A stretch of 56,683 bases of DNA from assembly GCA_001689535.1 (NCBI GenBank), contig LUJP01000096.1, positions 1 to 56,683 of the forward strand. Reading direction: 5' to 3'. How positions within the stretch are numbered: the first letter of the stretch is position 1; each line of letters opens with the position of its first letter. Positions 25,148-33,172 of the stretch are shown here, piece after piece. The notes under the pieces were generated by a model. That model worked only from the letters and a program-made list of their open reading frames with translations, did not search any database and was not told the origin of the DNA. Source of the DNA: Bacteroidales bacterium M5. GTDB taxonomy: Bacteria > Bacteroidota > Bacteroidia > Bacteroidales > Muribaculaceae. The position numbers and the translations under genes were made by a program.

Positions 25148-25900
25148 CTATTTGAGCGGGCTGTCGGGGTGGCACTCGCTGCATTCGGGATGGGGATCAT
25201 GGTCCAGGTCGCATCCGTAACGCACAAAATGACTGGCCGAATGGCATATTTCTATGTGGCCGTCAACGCTGATGTGGCGGTTGGCCATTGCGGCAATCTC
25301 TGTAATTTCGTGCGACACCAGCACAATTGTGGTAAACGACTTGATATGCTGCATAATGTGATAGAATCTATGTTCGAAACGCTTGTCGACGTAGCTCAGC
25401 GGCTCATCGAGCACCAGCACTTCCGGACGTGAAATCAGCGCTCTTCCCAGCAACGCACGCTGAAGCTGGCCGCCCGACAGGCTGCCTATCGCCGAATCAC
25501 GATGGTTCCCGAGGCCAGTGAGGTCGAGCATCTCAGCCATTCTTTTTCTGCCTTCTTCACATTTCGGACTGATATCGGTCCCCTCCAGCCCCATGGCTAT
25601 TACCTGCTCCACCGTTATCGGGAAATGGTAATCGATCATATTTTTCTGCGGCAGATAGCTGAGACGTAGCGAAGAATGGCCGTTGCTGAAATATTCCACA
25701 GTTCCCCGGGTGGGTTTGAGCAGCCGGAGCATGATGCGGAGTAAAGTGGTTTTGCCGCCCCCGTTCGGTCCGGTTATGGCTATAAAATCACCCTTGTTGA
25801 CGGTGAGGTCTACATCCGAGAGCACTTTCCTGCGCCCCCAGCTCATCTCCACACCTGACAGCCGCACCAGCGGCACTCCTGTTAGATCTGTTTCGCTCAT
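25148..25900 (-). CDS. znuC: Zinc ABC transporter ATP-binding protein
   Basis: 250 residues. The ATPase of a metal ABC importer: Walker A GPNGGGKTT, signature LSGGQLQRALLGRAL, Walker B VLVLDEPLS and the H-loop LVSHE. Its place 18 bp after the zinc-binding protein gene marks it as ZnuC-like. The last 20 or so residues form a Cys/His-rich tail (YGCDLDHDPHPECSECHPD) that could bind zinc and adjust transport. No permease gene adjoins it: the next gene downstream is fabD with its own promoter. The partner permease must be elsewhere. Confidence 0.9.
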   Translation of the reverse strand: MSETDLTGVPLVRLSGVEMSWGRRKVLSDVDLTVNKGDFIAITGPNGGGKTTLLRIMLRLLKPTRGTVEYFSNGHSSLRLSYLPQKNMIDYHFPITVEQVIAMGLEGTDISPKCEEGRKRMAEMLDLTGLGNHRDSAIGSLSGGQLQRALLGRALISRPEVLVLDEPLSYVDKRFEHRFYHIMQHIKSFTTIVLVSHEITEIAAMANRHISVDGHIEICHSASHFVRYGCDLDHDPHPECSECHPDSPLK

Positions 25901-25918
25901 CTTGCTATCGTTATTTAT

Positions 25919-26803
25919 CTATCGTGAAGAAAGGGCCTGGGCAATTTTCATCAGCTCATCAGGCCAGTCGTAGGCAAGCGTGTTGATGCTTACCTCCTTT
26001 CCGGCAAGCGCCTTTATTATCTGCCCCACGCGGCCGCTCCCGCTCTGGGGCTCGGTGAAGAACACCGTGGCACCGTCGGCGCGGCCATGGTCTATACCCC
26101 GCCTTATGGCCGATGCCGAAAGTTCTTTCCCCTCCCCGCCCAGAGCTATCTGTTCAAGGCCGTAGTCATGGGCGAAATAGCTCAGCGAGGGATGTTCCAC
26201 CATGAAAGCCTGGCTGTTGTTCCAGGCCATTACGGCCTGAATGCGCGAGTCAAGCGAGTCAAGCGAAAGGTTGAGGGCACGGAGATTTTCCTTATACGCA
26301 CCGGCCTGAGCGGAATCAATCTCGCAAAGCACACGGGCCATATTGGCGGCAACAATCTTCATGTTTGCCACTGATGTCCAGATATGGGGATCGGCATCAC
26401 CCTCATCATCCGTAGTGCCGTCGTGATGGCCATGGGAACCATCGCAGTCGTGGGTTCCGTGCAGACGTGGCACCCCTGCCGAAGAATCACTGAAACGCAG
26501 CCCGGGAGAGGCCTCGGCCAGTCTTTCGACAAGAGACTCCTCGAAAGCCCCCGCGCCTATGGTGAAATACACCTCCGACTGAGCCGTGCGCACAAGCGTG
26601 CTCATAGCCGGATCGAAGTTTTCAGGGTCGGCGCCTTTTGACAGCACGGTGTTCACCTTCCATCCGGGTCCGGCTATACGCTCAAGCAGATAACGCTGTG
26701 GCTCTATGCTCACCGAAAGCACGGGCACACCGGCCTGACGGCCTTTGCATCCTGACAGCAGGCATAGTCCTATAATTATCGTTAAAACTGCGGAGTACTT
26801 CAT
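25919..26803 (-). CDS. znuA: Zinc ABC transporter substrate-binding lipoprotein
   Basis: 294 residues with a lipoprotein signal ending in LLSGC19. It belongs to the cluster A-I metal-binding proteins (ZnuA, TroA). A His/Asp-rich loop (HGTHDCDGSHGHHDG) precedes ADPHIWTSVANMK, which holds one of the metal-binding histidines; VEHPSLSYFAHDYGL gives another. Such a histidine-rich loop is typical of zinc rather than manganese binders. It is co-transcribed with znuC (18 bp apart). A poor promoter match (TTTTG, 21 nt, TAACTTCG) overlaps the start region of the divergent gene. A Zur operator could not be identified by eye. Confidence 0.93.
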   Translation of the reverse strand: MKYSAVLTIIIGLCLLSGCKGRQAGVPVLSVSIEPQRYLLERIAGPGWKVNTVLSKGADPENFDPAMSTLVRTAQSEVYFTIGAGAFEESLVERLAEASPGLRFSDSSAGVPRLHGTHDCDGSHGHHDGTTDDEGDADPHIWTSVANMKIVAANMARVLCEIDSAQAGAYKENLRALNLSLDSLDSRIQAVMAWNNSQAFMVEHPSLSYFAHDYGLEQIALGGEGKELSASAIRRGIDHGRADGATVFFTEPQSGSGRVGQIIKALAGKEVSINTLAYDWPDELMKIAQALSSR

Positions 26804-26815
26804 AATTGGGTAACG

Positions 26816-26849
26816 CGAAGTTACACAAAAAAGATTATTTTTGCCAAAA
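26816..26849 (-). promoter_or_regulatory. Possible promoter of znuA-znuC
   Basis: On the minus strand TTTTG (26849-26845) and TAACTTCG (26823-26816, one mismatch to TAnnTTTG) lie 21 nt apart. Transcription would start only about six bases before the znuA ATG, so the leader would be very short. It overlaps the plus-strand box at 26836. Confidence 0.35.
26836..26843 (+). promoter_or_regulatory. -7 box for the divergent barrel-protein gene
   Basis: TATTTTTG fits TAnnTTTG and would start transcription near 26850, 17 nt before the TTG start at 26867. The spacing supports that unusual start. No TTG at the -33 distance is seen. Confidence 0.5.
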
Positions 26850-26866
26850 CTAAGCTACACTACACA

Positions 26867-27703
26867 TTGTCAGTAAAGACATTCATATTATCATCAATCG
26901 CATTTCTTACGGCGGGGGCGGCTCATGGCGTGACGCCTGAAACGCCTGACTCTCTGCGCGTCAACCCTTTGAAGCCAGACTCTCTCTCAGCACCCCTCCT
27001 GACTCCTGAACGGCCCGAATCTCCCGGAATCTCCACCCTTCCCACCCTTCACCAGCTCGACAGCCGATTCGTCGAGGAGATGAAAGAGCGGGCCGTAGCC
27101 CCGCTATTCTCCACCAAGGGTCTCTACGTCCCAGTCCCCGGCCATGCTTCCATAGCAAGCCTCCCGGGCCTTGAAATAGCGGCTTCCGGAGGCTCCGAAT
27201 CGCTCCCGGGCCTAGCCGGAATAGAACGCGGACGCCTTTCGGCAACCGCCGCCGTGGGTCCGCTCACCCTCTCTGCATGGGGCGGTGCCGAGAAATATGG
27301 CTATTTCGGAGGTCTGCAGACCATCTACGGTTTCGGGGGCTCCCTCACCTACCGCATCTCACCCCGCATGAGCCTTACAGCCTATGGCAGTTATTTCACC
27401 GCACCCCGGGGAATGAATCCCGCTATCGGAGGTATGATGTCTATGACCACACTCGGCGGATACGTGAGCTATGACCTTTCAGAACGCTGGGGAGTGAGCG
27501 TGGGGGCCGAAACCACCCGCTCCATCTTCGACGGGCGCTGGCACGCGCAGCCCATAGTTATGCCCTACTATAAGGTGAACGAGAATGTGTCAATCGGAGC
27601 CAACATAGGCGGCATTGCCTACGGCCTCCTGCAGAACTATATCGACTCCCGCAACGCGCGCCGCCACCGCATGCCTGCGGCTCCGCCGCCACCCCGCCGC
27701 TGA
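26867..27703 (+). CDS. Exported beta-barrel-like protein with proline-rich N-terminus, TTG start
   Basis: 278 residues, apparently starting at TTG; no ATG is available before the signal peptide (VKTFILSSIAFLTAGAAHG), and a -7 box 24 nt upstream fits. After the signal comes a 45-residue proline-rich region with repeated PDSL units, then from about residue 90 a glycine- and aromatic-rich stretch alternating as beta strands (GGLQTIYGFGGSLTYRI, MSLTAYGSYFTAP, GGYVSYDLSERWGVSVGAE) like a small outer-membrane barrel, ending in PAAPPPPRR. I do not recognise a named family. It is transcribed divergently from the zinc genes, which might link it to metal supply, but nothing in the sequence shows that. 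Confidence 0.72.
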   Translation: MSVKTFILSSIAFLTAGAAHGVTPETPDSLRVNPLKPDSLSAPLLTPERPESPGISTLPTLHQLDSRFVEEMKERAVAPLFSTKGLYVPVPGHASIASLPGLEIAASGGSESLPGLAGIERGRLSATAAVGPLTLSAWGGAEKYGYFGGLQTIYGFGGSLTYRISPRMSLTAYGSYFTAPRGMNPAIGGMMSMTTLGGYVSYDLSERWGVSVGAETTRSIFDGRWHAQPIVMPYYKVNENVSIGANIGGIAYGLLQNYIDSRNARRHRMPAAPPPPRR

Positions 27704-27784
27704 GCAGCGTAAAAAAGCTTTTCGGGAGCAGGTTTTCATGCTTATTTTTTCGCATTATTTTTTCCATCGCGAGAATAATTAAAC

Positions 27785-27792
27785 TATCTTTG
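27785..27792 (+). promoter_or_regulatory. -7 box for the NagB-like gene
   Basis: TATCTTTG fits TAnnTTTG. Transcription would start near 27799, 22 nt before the ATG at 27821. The upstream element is only TTTC at about the right distance, so it is imperfect. Confidence 0.55.
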
Positions 27793-27820
27793 CAATAGTT
27801 TATTCTACAATACCATCATC

Positions 27821-29800
27821 ATGAAAACCAATCTAAGTTCACAAATCAAACTCGATCAGGTGCCTAAAAAATACTACGACCCTGAAACTGAGGTTGAACT
27901 TGCGGCCCTAACCCGCGAAGAGAATGTCTATACCCGCATCTTCGAGACTGCCAACGACGGCGGCAAATACCTGGCCGACTGCATAGTGCGCTATATCAAG
28001 CGCTACGTGGCCGAAAAAGGCAAATGCGTGCTCGCACTCGGTGCCGGCGTAAGCACCCACATTGTTTATGCCGAGCTCATCAAAATGCATAAGGAAGGAA
28101 AGGTAGACTTCAAAGACGTGATTGTCTACAACATCAGCGAGTTCTTCCCCCTTCTCCCCGACGGCCCCTCCACATTCAAACGCCTCAAGGAAGTATTCCT
28201 CGACCAGGTTGACATCAAGCCCGAGAATGTGCGTACATTCAATCCCGCGGTCACCAAGGAAAACATGTATGAATATTGCAAGGATTACGAAGACTCCATA
28301 GCTGCCGAAGGCGGTATCGACGTCACTGTATGTGAAATCGGCGCAATCGGTTCGCTGGCCTTCAACGAGCCCGGCAGCGCGGCCTCAAGCCTCTGCCGTC
28401 TGGTGCTCCTCGGCAGCGAGGCCCGTCACAATATTTCCAGCGACTATAAGTGCGACACCATTCCCACCACAGCCATCACCCTTGGCATCGCCAATCTGCT
28501 CAGCGCTCAGCGCGTGCTCACAATGGCATGGGGCGAGAACAATGCCGCAATCATCAAGAAGACCGTAGAAGAACCCGCGTCCACCGCAGTTCCCGCATCG
28601 TTCCTGCAGGATCATCCCCATGCCAAGGTGGTTGTGGATCTTCCCGCCGCCGAGGATCTCACCCGCATCTCGCAGCCCTGGAAAGTAACCTCCTGCGAAT
28701 GGAACGACAAGCTCATACGCCGCGCCATTGTATGGCTATGCAACATGACCTCCAAGCCCATCCTCAAGCTCACCGACAAGGATTACAACGACTGGGGTCT
28801 CGGCGAACTTCTGGCTCTCTTCGGATCGGCCTATAACGTAAACATCAAAATCTTCAACGATCTCCAGCATACCATCACCGGATGGCCCGGCGGCAAGCCC
28901 AACGCCGACGATACCTATCGTCCCGAGCGCGCCAACCCCTATCCCAAGCGCGTGATTGTATTCTCGCCCCACCCCGACGACGATGTGATTTCGATGGGCG
29001 GCACTCTCAAACGCCTCGTTGACCAGAAGCACGACGTGCATGTGGCCTACGAAACCTCCGGCAATATCGCCGTGGGCGACGAGGACATGATGCGTTACTT
29101 CCTGATGATGGACAAGATTTCGCCCATGTTCAATTTCAACACCCCCGGATATGAAAAACTCTCCGAGGAAGTGCGCGATTTCGTGGCCGCCAAGAAGTCG
29201 GGCGACATGGACACCAAGGAAATCCGTGAAATCAAGACAATGATCCGCCAGGCCGAGGCTACTATCGCCTGCAACTATATCGGTGTAAAACCGCAGAACA
29301 TCCACTTCCTGCGTCTCCCCTTCTACGAGACCGGAACAATCAAAAAAGGCGACCTTTCCGAAGCCGACATCGAGATTGTAAAGAAACTCCTCGAGGACGT
29401 GAAGCCCCACGAGATTTTCGTGGCCGGTGACCTTGCCGACCCCCACGGAACGCACCGCGTGTGCACCGACGCCGTTCTCGCCGCTCTCTATGAGCTCCGC
29501 GACGAAGAGTGGATGAAGGACTGCCGTATATGGATGTATCGCGGCGCATGGGCAGAATGGGAAATCGACCATATTGAAATGGCAGTGCCCATCAGCCCCG
29601 AAGAACTCCGCTTCAAACGCAATTCCATCCTCAAGCATCAGAGCCAGATGGAGAATGCTCCCTTCCTTGGCGACGACGACCGTCTGTTCTGGCAGCGTGC
29701 CGAGGACCGCAACCGTGCCACCGCACAGCTCTACGAATCGCTCGGTCTCGCTTCCTACGAGGCTATGGAAGCCTTCGTGGAGTATCACCCCATCCACTGA
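27821..29800 (+). CDS. Two-domain protein: NagB-like isomerase domain and PIG-L/LmbE deacetylase domain
   Basis: 659 residues, about 2.5 times the length of glucosamine-6-phosphate deaminase NagB. Residues about 30-350 have the NagB fold (ALGAGVSTHIVYAEL, EIGAIGSLAFNEPGS), but positions equal to E. coli Asp72, Asp141 and His143 are Ser106, Ile176 and Ser178; only Glu148 (Glu183) remains. Residues about 375-650 are a PIG-L/LmbE zinc deacetylase domain with SPHPDDDV (His384, Asp386, Asp387) and DPHGTH (His542, His545), all zinc ligands intact. Proteins of this layout occur in Bacteroidetes and are usually labelled NagB. From the residues seen, deacetylation of an N-acetyl sugar is likelier than deamination; I therefore withhold the symbol. 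Confidence 0.85.
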   Translation: MKTNLSSQIKLDQVPKKYYDPETEVELAALTREENVYTRIFETANDGGKYLADCIVRYIKRYVAEKGKCVLALGAGVSTHIVYAELIKMHKEGKVDFKDVIVYNISEFFPLLPDGPSTFKRLKEVFLDQVDIKPENVRTFNPAVTKENMYEYCKDYEDSIAAEGGIDVTVCEIGAIGSLAFNEPGSAASSLCRLVLLGSEARHNISSDYKCDTIPTTAITLGIANLLSAQRVLTMAWGENNAAIIKKTVEEPASTAVPASFLQDHPHAKVVVDLPAAEDLTRISQPWKVTSCEWNDKLIRRAIVWLCNMTSKPILKLTDKDYNDWGLGELLALFGSAYNVNIKIFNDLQHTITGWPGGKPNADDTYRPERANPYPKRVIVFSPHPDDDVISMGGTLKRLVDQKHDVHVAYETSGNIAVGDEDMMRYFLMMDKISPMFNFNTPGYEKLSEEVRDFVAAKKSGDMDTKEIREIKTMIRQAEATIACNYIGVKPQNIHFLRLPFYETGTIKKGDLSEADIEIVKKLLEDVKPHEIFVAGDLADPHGTHRVCTDAVLAALYELRDEEWMKDCRIWMYRGAWAEWEIDHIEMAVPISPEELRFKRNSILKHQSQMENAPFLGDDDRLFWQRAEDRNRATAQLYESLGLASYEAMEAFVEYHPIH

Positions 29801-29843
29801 TAACTGACATGCACCCGATTCTTCCCGGGTGCTGACAATACTG

Positions 29844-29882
29844 AAAAAGGCGTCGGAAAATGAGTTTCCGGCGTCTTTTTTT
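29844..29882 (+). terminator. Terminator after the NagB-like gene
   Basis: GGCGTCGGAAA (29849-29859) pairs with TTTCCGGCGTC (29865-29875), with one G-T pair and one mismatch, and is followed by seven T (29876-29882). A smaller palindrome (GCACCC/GGGTGC) lies just upstream without a T run. Confidence 0.85.
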
Positions 29883-29906
29883 GTCCTGTTCCAACCCCCG
29901 CCTCAT

Positions 29907-29914
29907 TATTTTTG
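29907..29914 (+). promoter_or_regulatory. -7 box before the thioredoxin gene
   Basis: TATTTTTG fits TAnnTTTG; TTG at 29881-29883 lies 23 nt upstream, slightly too far. The leader to the ATG at 29986 would be about 65 nt. Confidence 0.45.
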
Positions 29915-29985
29915 TTATAAAGTCAGTTTCCCAGGTGCAATCATCTGTTGCCCCACCTTTATATTAACTTTTAAATGAAAAAACA

Positions 29986-30282
29986 ATGACTTATAACGAA
30001 GCTGTAAACTCAAGCAAAGTAGTTCTCGTGGAATTCTATGCCACCTGGTGTCCCCACTGCCAGAAAATGATGCCTGTAGTTGAACAGGTCAAGGAATTGC
30101 TCAACGGCCGTGTGCCCGTGTTCCAGCTGGATATCGACCATAATTCTTCACTCGCCGACCAGGAAGGTGTGAAATCCGTGCCTACCTTTATTGTCTACAA
30201 AAACGGTAAGGCCGTATGGCGTCACAGCGGAGAAATAGAAGCCGACAGTCTGCTCGGAAAAGCCGAAGCCGAGCTTTCCTGA
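29986..30282 (+). CDS. Thioredoxin
   Basis: 98 residues, a single thioredoxin domain with active site WCPHC (in FYATWCPHCQKMMPVV) and the cis-proline in VPTFIVYKNGK. The His between the proline and second Cys, instead of the usual WCGPC, is the DsbA/TrbB-like variant and tends to make the protein more oxidising. No signal peptide is present, so it appears cytoplasmic. It is followed after 61 bp by a VKOR-family membrane protein, which elsewhere is fused to a thioredoxin domain; the pair could be a split version of that module, although the cellular side would then need explaining. Confidence 0.9.
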   Translation: MTYNEAVNSSKVVLVEFYATWCPHCQKMMPVVEQVKELLNGRVPVFQLDIDHNSSLADQEGVKSVPTFIVYKNGKAVWRHSGEIEADSLLGKAEAELS

Positions 30283-30343
30283 CACCACGTCCCGTCATAA
30301 GACAGAAGACTGACAAGAACAGGTTCTGAGAATATTTCGCGAT

Positions 30344-31369
30344 ATGGCCGATTCCGATATACTCAACGATTTTCTGGTGGAGCTCGAGGTGCCTCACACT
30401 CGAGGCTATACCGCCGCGCGTTACCGCGACATGCCTTTCAAGACACTCTTCGGCCTCTCCAAACTCCTTGACGAATATGGCGTGGCCAATGAAGGATTGT
30501 TCCTGGCCGATAAGAGCGAGCTTTCAAAGCTTTCGCCACCGTTTCTGGCACATACAGGCGCAGGCCTTGTAATCGTTACGGCAATAGACAAAGAAGGCCG
30601 TAACGTGGGCTATCTCACCCAGGGGGTGACAGAGACAATTCCTATGGACCGTTTTCTGAGGGCATTCGACGGGAACGTACTGTTGGCTTACCCCGAGCAG
30701 GGGCGTTCACATGAGCCGGAGTACTGCGTTCACCATCGCTCCGAGATTTTCTCTACTGCAAAGAAATGGGGCCTTGTAGCCGCCCTGCTGTTTATCTTCG
30801 GGTGCTTCTTCATCACCAGCCGCACGTGGAGTCATGTCTCCACAGTTTTGCTGACTCTCTTTAATCTTGCCGGGCTTTTCTTCACCTATCTTCTGGTGCA
30901 GAAATCGTTCAATATCCACAACCCCACGGCCGACAGCGTATGCAAGGTACTGGAGGAAGGCGGCTGCGACAGTGTGCTCAAGACGTCAGCTTCAAGCTTC
31001 TTCGGCATTTTCAGCTGGAGCGAGGTAGGGTTCACTTATTTTTCGGTGAGTCTGGTATATCTGCTTGTCAGCCCCGGATGGATAGGCTATCTGGCGCTCT
31101 GCAACGCGTGCTGTCTGCCTTTCACGTTCTGGAGTTTCTGGTATCAGCGGTTCCGCGCCCACGCATGGTGCACGCTCTGTGTGAGCGTACAGGCCACTCT
31201 CTGGTGTCTCTTCTTCTGCTATCTGGGTGGAGGATGGTTCCACGACATTTTCCCACTGCGTCTGCCCCTGTTCATTATCGGAGCGACCTACATTGCTGTA
31301 CTGCTCGGCATCAACCGTGTGAACACTTTCTTTTCAAGTAAAATCAGCCGTAATGAAAACGATATCTAA
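30344..31369 (+). CDS. VKOR-family thiol oxidoreductase with degenerate C39-like N-terminal domain
   Basis: 341 residues. Residues 1-125 resemble a C39 peptidase domain (PFKTLFGLSKLLDEYG, PPFLAHTGAGLVIV, VLLAYPEQG), but the catalytic Cys near the start and the His of the HxVVV strand are missing, so it cannot cleave. From about residue 145 six membrane helices form a vitamin K epoxide reductase domain. Redox cysteines are visible: loop pair Cys200 and Cys208 (CKVLEEGGC) and active-site pair Cys276-Cys279 (WCTLC). VKOR proteins reoxidise thioredoxin-like partners using quinone. Here no thioredoxin domain is fused, but a free one is encoded just upstream. A small leader-like peptide gene overlaps its 3' end. 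Confidence 0.85.
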   Translation: MADSDILNDFLVELEVPHTRGYTAARYRDMPFKTLFGLSKLLDEYGVANEGLFLADKSELSKLSPPFLAHTGAGLVIVTAIDKEGRNVGYLTQGVTETIPMDRFLRAFDGNVLLAYPEQGRSHEPEYCVHHRSEIFSTAKKWGLVAALLFIFGCFFITSRTWSHVSTVLLTLFNLAGLFFTYLLVQKSFNIHNPTADSVCKVLEEGGCDSVLKTSASSFFGIFSWSEVGFTYFSVSLVYLLVSPGWIGYLALCNACCLPFTFWSFWYQRFRAHAWCTLCVSVQATLWCLFFCYLGGGWFHDIFPLRLPLFIIGATYIAVLLGINRVNTFFSSKISRNENDI

Positions 31370-31607
31370 ACCCACCCTGCAATCGGCCAGAAGCCTCACG
31401 CCGCCGGAAATGAACCATATCCACTTCTCGGCACAGCGCACCGTGCTCACGCCCCAGTTGCTTGCCCGAATTTCCTCGCAGACCTCAACGGCAAAAAAAG
31501 CAACGGACGTAAGTACACCCCCCGTCGCGCCTGCAGTTCCGAAGGACGCGGCAAATGCACCCATTTCCGCGTCCATGCCGGGCGACACCGAAATCAATTT
31601 CGGCTGA
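31353..31607 (+). CDS. Small peptide, possibly a secreted or modified peptide precursor
   Basis: 84 residues overlapping the end of the VKOR gene by 17 bp in another frame. No known domain. The N-terminus (KPTLQSARSLTPPEMNHIHF) has the L-x-x-x-x-x-LT-x-x-EMN-x-I pattern I associate with leader peptides of Bacteroidetes peptide precursors, but there is no GG cut site after it. The rest is rich in Ala, Pro, Ser and Thr with no Cys, ending EINFG. It has no transmembrane segment. The position directly after a C39-like/VKOR protein, which also belongs to peptide-export machinery, makes a precursor role worth testing. It could also be a chance frame; a terminator follows 40 bp later. Confidence 0.5.
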   Translation: MKTISKPTLQSARSLTPPEMNHIHFSAQRTVLTPQLLARISSQTSTAKKATDVSTPPVAPAVPKDAANAPISASMPGDTEINFG

Positions 31608-31647
31608 CGGGAATCTCATAAAATCTCATCAGAACAGATAAAACGCA

Positions 31648-31690
31648 AGAACGGCGCTGTAACACGAGTTACAACGCCGTTCTTTATAGA
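31648..31690. terminator. Bidirectional terminator between the VKOR cluster and the nuo-atp operon
   Basis: A 16-bp inverted repeat, AGAACGGCGCTGTAAC (31648-31663) and GTTACAACGCCGTTCT (31668-31683), with one wobble position and a four-base loop. The T-rich sequence after it is modest on both sides (TTTATA rightward, TGCGTTTTAT leftward). It is shared by two convergent transcripts. Confidence 0.75.
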
Positions 31691-31708
31691 TTCAGAGGAT
31701 TATGTCCG

Positions 31709-33160
31709 TCAGGCTACGGCTATGATGCTATCGTAGAAGAAGCTTACAATACCGAGACCGATGATGCCTGCAACGCACACCCACAATGCAAGACGCTCAG
31801 AGAACGCGCTGCGGAATGTGGCAATTGTCGAAGGCTCTTCGCTGATGAACATCGCCTTTACCACAAGCAGATAGTAGTAGAGTGATATGATGGTGTTGAT
31901 CAACGCTATCAGCACGAGCACGTAGATGGCTGTGGTGCCTACGCTCAGCGCACCGGTGAAGATGAAGAACTTGCTGAAGAATCCTGCAAACGGAGGAATA
32001 CCTGCGAGCGAGAACATGGCAAGCATCATGGTGAATGCCAGACGAGGATTGGTCTTGTAGAGACCGTTGTAATCCTGCATCCACACCTTGCCGGTGTTGT
32101 TCTCTATCGCGCCAATCACACCGAAAGCAGCGAGATTGGAGAAGATGTAAACCAGAATATAGAACATCAGCGAGGCAATTCCTATAGTGTTGGGATAGGC
32201 CATGATGCCGAGCATTATATAACCGGCCTGCGACACCGACGAGAAAGCGAGGAATCGCTTGAGGTTCTTCTGACGGATGGCGAAGAGGTTACCTACAGTG
32301 ATGGTAGGGATAATCAGTGCATAGAGCATCCAGCCCCAGGCTTCGGGATAAACGGCTCCGAACACCTGCCAGAGTATCACGAGGAACGCGAAGGCGGCAG
32401 AACCTTTCGATATTACCGAAAGATAGGAAGTGACGGAGGTGGGAGCACCCTGATATACGTCGGCTGTCCAGAGGTGGAAGGGAACAAGCGACAGCTTGAA
32501 TCCGATACCGGCCATGACAAAACCGAGAGCTATCACAAGCGCGGTGAGCCCTGCGCCGGAGGTGATGTCGACTGCCACGCCTATCTGCGAGAAATAGAGC
32601 GAACCGGAAATTCCGTAGACGAGCGAGATACCCATCAGGAATATTGCCGAGGAGAATACGGCGGTGAGCACATACTTCACGGCAGCCTCGGTGCTTTCGT
32701 AGCGGTGCTTGTCGAATGCCACGAGAGCGGCCAGAGGGAGCGATGCAGTCTCAAGGCCGATGAAGAACAGCAGGAAGTGACGGGCCGATACCATGAAATA
32801 CATTCCGAGGAGTGTGATCAGCACCAGTTCGTAGAATTCGCCGCGGCGAACAAGCTGGACTTCCGAGTTGGCCCATTTGAGCGACTGTATCAGAACGATA
32901 AGAACACCTACATTGAGTATATTCTTGATGGTGGCTACAGCGGGAGTGGTCACATACATTCCTGCGAACACGGTATCGCTTGTGTTCCATACGTGGGGGC
33001 AGAACCCGAAGGCGGTGAACAGGGCGAAGAGCACACAGGTGATCCAGCCGAGGCTGTCCTGCGAGCGGCGCGGAAGGAATGTGTCATTGAGAAACACCAA
33101 AAGAAACACAACCAGAAGGCATATTTCTTGTTTCATTGCTAAAAACTGTGAATAATCCAT
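31709..33160 (-). CDS. nuoN: NADH-quinone oxidoreductase subunit N
   Basis: 483 residues, one of the three antiporter-like membrane subunits of complex I. About fourteen hydrophobic helices; the family core is visible as AAVKYVLTAVFSSAIFLMGISLVYG and KLSLVPFHLWTADVYQGAPTSVTSYLSVISKGSA, which includes the Lys and Pro-broken helix of the proton channel. It is the last gene of the minus-strand nuo-atp block and is followed by a terminator. It lies 12 bp after nuoM. The subunit conducts protons coupled to quinone reduction. Confidence 0.96.
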   Translation of the reverse strand: MDYSQFLAMKQEICLLVVFLLVFLNDTFLPRRSQDSLGWITCVLFALFTAFGFCPHVWNTSDTVFAGMYVTTPAVATIKNILNVGVLIVLIQSLKWANSEVQLVRRGEFYELVLITLLGMYFMVSARHFLLFFIGLETASLPLAALVAFDKHRYESTEAAVKYVLTAVFSSAIFLMGISLVYGISGSLYFSQIGVAVDITSGAGLTALVIALGFVMAGIGFKLSLVPFHLWTADVYQGAPTSVTSYLSVISKGSAAFAFLVILWQVFGAVYPEAWGWMLYALIIPTITVGNLFAIRQKNLKRFLAFSSVSQAGYIMLGIMAYPNTIGIASLMFYILVYIFSNLAAFGVIGAIENNTGKVWMQDYNGLYKTNPRLAFTMMLAMFSLAGIPPFAGFFSKFFIFTGALSVGTTAIYVLVLIALINTIISLYYYLLVVKAMFISEEPSTIATFRSAFSERLALWVCVAGIIGLGIVSFFYDSIIAVA

Positions 33161-33172
33161 TTCTTTATTCTT

